NCBI GenBank assembly: GCA_946479985.1
Contig: CAMLIF010000071.1
Coordinates: 1-20,617 of the forward strand
Reading direction: 5' to 3'
DNA: 20,617 nt
Source: an uncultured Flavobacteriales bacterium
GTDB taxonomy: Bacteria > Bacteroidota > Bacteroidia > Flavobacteriales > Crocinitomicaceae
Both the position numbers and the translations under genes were made by a program. The notes under the pieces were generated by a model. It was given only the letters and a program-made list of their open reading frames with translations. It ran no database searches and was not told the DNA's origin. Position 1 is the stretch's first letter, and each line of letters opens with the position of its first letter. Of the stretch, positions 10,501-19,500 are shown in pieces.

Positions 10501-13500
10501 AATCTTACCACAAACCCGGTTTACGACCCATTCCTGCTTTCAAGTTCTACGGCATTCAGCCCTCAGAACAGCCAGTTATACAGTAAGATCTTTAACTATA
10601 TCACGATTAGTGGTACACCTTATTCCATGATGGAATTTGCGGCAATGGTTACTCGTGCCGGAAATGATTTGATAGGTGCTACGCCGGCACCGGCTGATAT
10701 CCGTTTTGGAGATGATTTCGATCCGTTGGATATGGTTTTAAGTGATGCAATCCGTGATGCTGAATGGCAATACTTCCGTCAGCTTTACCTTTCTGAAAAA
10801 CAAAAACAGCAGTACGAACTAAGTCTGAAAAGATCTTTAACTGTAAGTGGTTTTTACGGTTATAACGGTTGTATACAAAACGATGAGTTTGATCCGGCAC
10901 GCCATAATTTCCTTGATCTTACAAATATTTGGGGCGGAAGTATTCCGGCAAGCCAATATTTCAATGCTATTCAACCTTGTCAGGTTGGGACGAAGGATTA
11001 CTATATCAATAAGAAAATTCGATTTACCACTCCAACCGATTTGATTGATAACAATCCGAATGCAGTCGCTTATCAGCAGTACTTGCTTACAGGACAATGC
11101 CCGGTAACAAGCGCCCTTGAGAATTTACTTTCCGAAGCTGCACAAAACAATCTGTTGGAATCGGCTACTACATTTTCAATGAACGATGAATTGCAATACA
11201 CCAGTGCATTATTTCTCGCATTGAACATGGATTTACCTGTTACAACCGTTCCGGTATTGGATTGGGATCAGGTTACTATGACTTCTACTTCCATTTCAGT
11301 GAATTTTGTACAAGTTCCGTCAGCATTCTATGGTTCATTTACATTGACAAAACTTGTAGGTGAACCTGTTGTATTTACGTGGGCCGACATCCAGTCATTT
11401 CACTCATTGAGTTATACCTACTTTGGTTCCGGGGTTTACAATTTCGATGTGGTGGCGAATGTTACAATAGGCATCGGAACCATTGTTCCGGTTCATTTGC
11501 AAGGAACAACCACTTTTAATATTGGAAGCTGTTTGTTCGAAGAAGTATGTGAATTAAGTGACCTTGGAAAAGATCTGGAGGTGTATATCAAGGCAATTAC
11601 AGCATCAGGGAATTTCGGTTCAGGCGGTTTTTCAACTAATGGAACAGATATGGAGGACTTGTTTACTCCAACAATGAGTTATGCCGTCGAAAATTATGGA
11701 ACACCGGATCCGAAATGGGTCTTTGATGCAGGTATTCCTGCATTCCGGATCAATGAGCTAAATAACGGGAATGTCTGGAACTTTGTGATCTCTCAAATTA
11801 CTCCTCCGAGCTTTAGTTTAGGAAGCATTGGTTCCGTTGGAAGTGTGACATCTATTGAAGCGAATCAGGGAAATACATTTGATATCTTATGTGCCGATGG
11901 TGCCGGAAATCATTTGGTAACCTTTACCTGTACTTCAGTGGGTATGTGGAATAATACAGGAATTCCTTTAGGAAGTTGTGACTTGCCAACACCTGCTTTG
12001 TGTGAAGGAACCGCGTATGACAATCCGGAATATTTTGGAGATCTATTACTTGAATGGGGAGAAGAAGATGATGTCCCGTCAACAATTGATCTTGCCTTAA
12101 TTGATGACAACATAGTTGGACAATTACCAACAGACTTTGACGGATTTAATCTGTCTGAATATACTGAAGGCGATTTATCAATTGTTGATTTAGAAGGACA
12201 TGGAACATGTGATATGACCTTTTCAATTGATCATGCAGAGTTTCCGTCTTTAGATTTTCAATACATTACCCAAATACTGGGTTACCAGCCGGCTGGAGTA
12301 GCAGATAATTATAGTAACTACCATGAAATAATTATCAAAGTTGAATATTACAATGGTTCTACGGAAGTAGGTGAAGTTCGTTTGAAAACATGTTTGCCCT
12401 TGCGTGTTTGTGATGATTGTATTGATACTATTCCTTTATTCGATACAGTTGTTGAGCAGCAATTTGAGTACAAATCAGTCGAAAACTACAAGTTGTACAC
12501 TCAGGCTTTGAACGATTTGAACAAACAAAATAATTGGACGGCGGAAAACGGGTTGAAAGTAGAACCTATTGCATTCAGAGACTTCTTCCGTTACGGAATG
12601 GGATATGATATCTCTGACTATCTGAAATTCATTGCCGGTTTCGATAGTAAAATTGATAATAAGGATTATTTGATTGACCCACTTGTTTTCTTCTCCCGAA
12701 ACTACGAGAAAGACAAGGCTGAAGGAATTGAAAAAGGTGAAGAAGGATGCAAAGATGAATGGATTGCTTATGGAGATGCAATTGACGCGTTCAATCTTTC
12801 GGCTTGGGCTGGTTACCATAATGTGGTTCTTGTGAATCTATACCCGAATTATATAGATTTTGTGGAAAGCGGAAAATGTGATTGTATTCGTGACTATCTG
12901 AGATACATTGATGATTATATAACTGCAGACAAACGAGATGAGTTGCCGATGCCAATGACTTTGGTTGAGTTTTGTGGTGGGGGCACGCCATGCGAAGAAG
13001 GTTATCAGCAGTATCTGGATTGCGTGAGTAATTTCAATGACTGGTCAATTAATAATAACGGACCATTCGTTATTAGCTCAGTAGTTTCCTGGGAGGAATT
13101 TCTGTCTCAGAAATACTGTTACTGTGTGGATGCTTATTGCGCTGCATTATTTGAGATCATGAACATAAAAATGGAGAAACCGGTTCTTCCGGATCTCAAG
13201 ACATTGTGTAAAGAGAATGAACCGCCTTGTACACCTGATGTGCCTTTCACCGCAAATGTAGTGGTTCCTGAACAGGAATTTATTGATCCGTGTGTCGAAT
13301 TCATTACGAATATGGCCTACTCTAATGCGTTGAATGCTTATAATGAGTATGTAGATGAAACAACTACTGCAATTCGTACAAAATATATCAATCATTGTTT
13401 GTCTGCAGTGGAAACGATGAATCTGACTTATGATGAGAAAGAGTATCACTTTACGCTTTATTACTACGATCAGGCGGGAAATCTGATCAAAACAGTTCCG

Positions 13501-16500
13501 CCGGAAGGAGTTGAGAAACTGGATCTGGAAGCGAACGGAAATGAGATCTTAAACAAGATCAAATTGGATCGTGCTAACGGAACACACACCATTACTACGA
13601 ACCATCGAATGGCAACCAAATATGAATACAATTCCTTGAATCAGTTGGTGGCGCAAAGCATGCCGGATATGGATAACATGGATATATTTGAAATAACACT
13701 TCCGAACGGATTGACTGCAGGCCTGAATACAACGGCTATTCAAATGGTGTCTGAAAACGTGGGTTATCTTACCGGATATTTGACTAACTCCGCTGCACCA
13801 ACGGGAACACGCGGTTATTTATACCGTACAACAAACGGAGGTGCAAACTGGAGCCGTGTGTATTACACACTTGGTAGTGATCTAAACAAAGTCCGCATGG
13901 TGAATGGAACCGTTGGTTACGCAGTTGGTACAGGAGGTATACTCTTAAGAACTGCTAATAATGGTGTGTCATGGGATTTGGTGAATACTTATGGGAATTC
14001 GGTAACAGGCGACTTGTCGGATCTGGATCTTCTAAGTAGCGGCGACTTAATAGTACTTGCTAAGAACGGAACCTATTTCAAGATTACAACTCCTGGAACT
14101 TCAACAACTATTGGTGCTGTTTCAACACTAAGCTTACCTGCTGGAACAACTCTTGTTGCCGCAAAAGTAGTTCAAAGTTATAGCGGGGTGTCGGGCTCTG
14201 ATATTGTATTAACACTTTCAGATGGTACGAATACGTTTGATTATATTACCCAGTTAACAGGTTCTCAAACGGCTGAAGCAATTTACGGTGCTGAATGGAA
14301 TGCGCTTTATTATTACGGAACAAATGCCGGAATGGTTGGTGGAGTTGACGGAAATATTGCTGCATTGGCAGACGGATCAACGAACACACAACGCATGTTG
14401 ATCTCAGGTATAACAGGTAAGATTGAAGAAATGTACTTCCTGAACGCCAACCGCGGAATTGCGAAAGTGAATAACGGAGGGAATACAACTATTCAGGTTA
14501 CTTATGATAAAGGGACAACTTGGGAAGTAATAGAAGAAAGTTTGAATGCCCACTTAGGATTCATTGGTCAAACTTCAACCGTATTGCAGGCATTCACACA
14601 AACAGCTAATATTACACAGCGTTTAGTGTTGAATACGACAGGAGAAATACTGGTGATTGATCAAACTCCCGATTTCCCAACTGCAACCAGTTTCGTTTCA
14701 GTTGCATCATTGATTGATGGTGCAACCATTACCTATTACGGAATTACCTCGGGTGGACAACTATTCAAGTCGAATACGCTGAACAACGCAGATGATGAAG
14801 TGTCCTATACTTCAATCTATACGATCCCTTCGTTTACACCTAAAAAACTTCTGGTAAGTAAAATTACAGGTTACAAATACTTCGTTGTTTTGGGTACAAC
14901 CGGACAGTTAAGAAAAGTTCAGTTCAACACGACTACGAGCGTGTATTCATTGGGAATTTTAAGCTCTGCCAATGCGGGTTACGCTTTCTCTGATGTTATG
15001 ATTAATCCGAACAGCGGAGCCCCTTATATTATGGCATACGACGATGTAAACCGGGTGTTGAATTATTTGTCTATGACATCCATAACAGGTGGTCAGGTAA
15101 TGCCGAACGTGGCTACAACCACTTCTATGACTTTATGGCCTGCTGCTGCAACGATTAAAGCCATTGCGATGAATGGAGATAAAGTGACATTGGTTGGAAA
15201 AAGTGGTCGTATGTTTACTACTTCCGCATTTACAACTGGTTCGCCAACGGTAACTCTAACAAACAGATCATCATTATACTTCACGCCAATTAATGAGATC
15301 ACGGCATCCACGCACGCTGGTACGCCATTACTGGCTGCCGGAGATAACGGAATGTTCTTGCGCTATGCTTCAACTTCGCCGAGTACTGAACTTACGGTAG
15401 GTTATTATGTGGTTCCTCTGGAAGTGATAAAAGATATTAATGGTGTTGCGAACTCCATTGACAGAGCATTATTAGTGGGTGATCAGGGGTATGCAGAAAG
15501 TATCAATCTTACTTCCCTGACGAGAATGCAGTACAGCACCTCGCTTGGATTAAGCATTGCTGCCGGAATTCAATATAAAAATTTGTATGGGGTTCTGACA
15601 AGAGGTGAAAAAACCTACTTGTTCGGACAGGATGGAGTTGTACTTTATTCAGACAATCAATTGATTCTGCCATTCCGTTCAATTTCCAATCCGGTTGGAA
15701 AAGATTTGAAGGGTGGTGATTTGTTGGCTGTGGCAGGTTCTCTGCCTCCACGTGCTGTATTGGTTGGTAATGAATCTCGAATCTTTAAAGTGCAGGAAAC
15801 AAGCGGGTCAGAAATCAAAGATGCCTTTGGTCCGAAGTACAACGATGTCCATTTTGCCAATGGTCAAATGGGAACATTAGTTGGTGATCATTATATAATA
15901 CGCAGCACGGTTGATGGTGGAAATACCTGGAAGATGCATTTGCCGTCTGCTTCGGTTGCGAATGCCAACATCAATAACTTATTCAAAGTTTGGACGAAGC
16001 CAGCGCCAAACGGTGGTCACTTTGCAATGACTGCCGGAAACAACTATTTCACAACAGTAGATGCAAGCGGCTTTACAACCAGTACATTCAATGCCATAGC
16101 TGGTGACATAGGTTTTAGAGATGAGTATTACGGCTATATATTGGCAAATACGGTTGGTGGTTCTTCAACAGCAAACGGATTAAGAAGTATGAGTTTAGTT
16201 GGAGCAGTAAATACCTATACGGTTACTATTTCATCTGACCTTGCAACTGTTGCACAGCAAATGAATGCGCTTCACGTGTTTGAAAATTATTCTGTCATGG
16301 TTGTTGGAGCATCCAACGGAATCAATTATTTCACGGTTGGGTCTTCGTCTTATACGTCTATGAGTGGTGCGGCAACCGGAACGTTCAACGATGTTTATTT
16401 CCATGATAATACGGTAGGGTATGTGGTTGGTAATGCAGGCAAATTCTACCGGGTTACAGCTACGGGATTAAACCCTGCGAATCAGGAAATTTTAGGATTG

Positions 16501-19500
16501 ACTCATTTGTCAAAAGACCTGAGTGATGGAGTGGTGACTTCCGGAACACAAAGTTCTGTGAATATCAAGGCCATTGCATTTGGCTCCCGCTACAAAGGTG
16601 CTTTCGGTGGTTCATTTGCTTCCGGAACTTTTACAACGGAAACAAAACCTTATGCGCGTTTGTTGTTAGATCAATCGGATGAATTTACATCGCGTTTCTA
16701 CTATGACAGATTGGGAAGAATTGTGGTAAGTCAAAACTCCCGACAAAAAGCACAGAATAAATACAGTTATACCCTTTATGATGGTTTAGGTCGGGTAACA
16801 GAAGCCGGTGAGAAAACAGAGAATGGTTCCGGTGTGCAGTTTGCTTCCATTTTTGGAGCTACTGTTGGTGGTCAGACTATCGCAACGGTGATTAGTGACA
16901 CAAAACTGAATACCTGGTTGACACTGAACCCGAGTACGCGGAAAGAAGTAACTCACAATTACTATGATAAAACCAGTTCGGTTATTGCCGCAAATGGATT
17001 AGGTGCTTACTATTCATTCAATGACGAAACGCAGCGCAAACGCATTGTGCATGTAACTTATGAATCTGTTTACGACGGAAACCCAGCTACTTACGATCAT
17101 GCAACACATTACGATTACGATATTCATGGAAGCGTAGTAACGCTGATCCAGGATAATAAAAAACTGGGTGGGGTTTCTTCCGGAATTGTGCAGCATCGTT
17201 TCAAGCAACTGGATTACAATTACGATTTGATCTCAGGGAATGTGCACCGGGTAGATTACCAGACTGGGTCTGCTGATCAGTGGCATCACGCGTATAACTA
17301 TGATGCGGATAATCGGATTACAAAAGTGTTTACCACGAGTGCAACACCATTACTTGATCCGGAATATGGTCAGGCAAGTGCCAACAACGAACTGGAACTG
17401 AACCCGATGTGGGACAAAGAAGCGGAATACGAATATTACGCCCATGGACCATTGGCTCGAACGGTGCTTGGTGATCAGGAAGTACAGGGTGTAGATTATG
17501 TATATACAGTTCAGGGTTGGATGAAAGGTGTGAACAGCAATACGTTGGATGATACGCGCGATCCTGGAAGAGATGGTAATGGCTTAAGTGTAAACCATGC
17601 CGTTGCCAAAGATGTGCACGGTTATAGTTTGCATTATTATACGGGCGATTATACCGGAGCTATTCCGGGTAATGACGTGTTTATTGCTAATCAGGACCCA
17701 TCATCAGATTTGGGGAATATTGGTCCTTTGGGAAATAGCTACGATATGTACAATGGAAACATAGGGCGGATGGTAACCACCATAACCGACCCAGATACGC
17801 GTGATATTTTACCTCTGGGAATGGGGTACAAGTACGATCAGTTGAACCGATTGCGGAATGCGATCGGTTTCACCAATCTCGATATAACTTATAATACATG
17901 GGATGCGTGGCAAACAGGTGTCTACGGTAACTCGTTTATATATGATGCAAGCGGAAATATTGAGGAACAGGTCCGGCAGGACGAAAGTTCCAATACGATT
18001 GACGATTTGATTTACAAGTATGATGAGATTTCACCGGGGAAAAAGATCCGCAACCGCTTGTATGCAGTGACGGATGGTGTTGGTACCGGTGTTTATACGG
18101 ATGATATAGATAACATGTCCTTCACATCCGGTGCAACTATCAATACGGCTAATAACTACAGCTATGACCAGGAAGGCCGCTTGATTAAAGATGTTCAGGA
18201 AGGTATTTCAGAAATTGCATGGCGTGCCGATGGCAAGGTAAAACATGTGAAACAGGACGGAACTGTTGGGAGTCACAAAAGTGTCAGTTTCGATTACGAT
18301 GCCATGGGCCACCGGATTGCGAAACATACTTACGATATGAATCCGGTATACAATGGTGGACTCGGAAGATTGTTAGTATCTACTTATTACATAGTGGACG
18401 GGCAAGGAAATACTATTGCGACTTACGACATGGATGTGGACTACACTGCGATGACGATTGCTTTTGCAGAAAAAGAACGCTACATTTATGGAAGCTCCCG
18501 TTTGGGGGTTTTAAAGAAAGAAGTACCTATGTTCGGAACTCAGAATGAGACGTATGATCAGCATGCCTGGGTTCATGAAATAGGTGAGCGGTCTTATGAA
18601 TTATCTAATCATTTAGGGAACGTCTTAACTGTGATTTCTGATATACCAATTCCACATGACAATGGTTCCGGCGGAGTAGATTACTTCCTTGCGGACATCT
18701 TACAAAGTTCCGATTACTCTCCGTTCGGGGTTCAACTTAGAAAAAGAAACTATACGAAAACAGATCTTATCTCAGGGCTTCCAATTCCGGATGGACGTTT
18801 TGGATTTAATGGAATGGAAGAAGACGACCAGATTAAGGATGATGGGAATAGCTATGATTTTGGGGCTAGAATTTATGATTCTAGATTAGGTAGATGGTTG
18901 AGTTTGGACCCATTAACGGCAAAATATCCTGGAATGAGTCCATATAATTCATTCGGTAATAATCCAATTTTATATATTGATCAAGATGGTAAGGACTATG
19001 GTGTTTATGTAAATCACGATAATAAGACCATTACCGTTAAGCAGACAATTCATACTGTAAAAGGGGTTGATGCTAATAATGCGCATCTAGGTGCAGCAAA
19101 ATGGAACGCTGAATCAGAAAAGTGGCAGTATGTCGATGGATCAGGTGAAACTTATACAATAATGTTTGAATTAACAGTTAAAGAATATGATGATGCTGCT
19201 GCACGAGATGCTGCTTTCGCCGCAGATAATTCAGGTGAAGGAAATTTGTTTAAAACATCTCCTTTAAGACCGGGTTTACATGGTAATACTACACAACAAT
19301 TATCTGGATCTGGATATGGTTATAATCATGTGGAGGCACAAAATACCGAATTTTCAGAGGAGCATAATGTTTATGCTCATGAAATAGGGCATACACTTGG
19401 TTTAGATCATTTTACTGAAGGTCTAATGGAAGATGGAAGTACTAATAATAGTTCATTCATTACTTTAGGTAATATATCTAGAATGCTTAGCTACGCTGGA

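Noticed and set aside
12475..12819. Longest antisense frame within the toxin gene
   Set aside because: It is a hydrophobic, low-complexity translation of the opposite strand with no homologue I recognise; it is a shadow of the RHS frame.
13690..16650. Sialidase or glycosidase activity for the propeller insert
   Set aside because: Only Asp-box-like turns are seen; I find no arginine triad or other catalytic set, so only a binding role is plausible.
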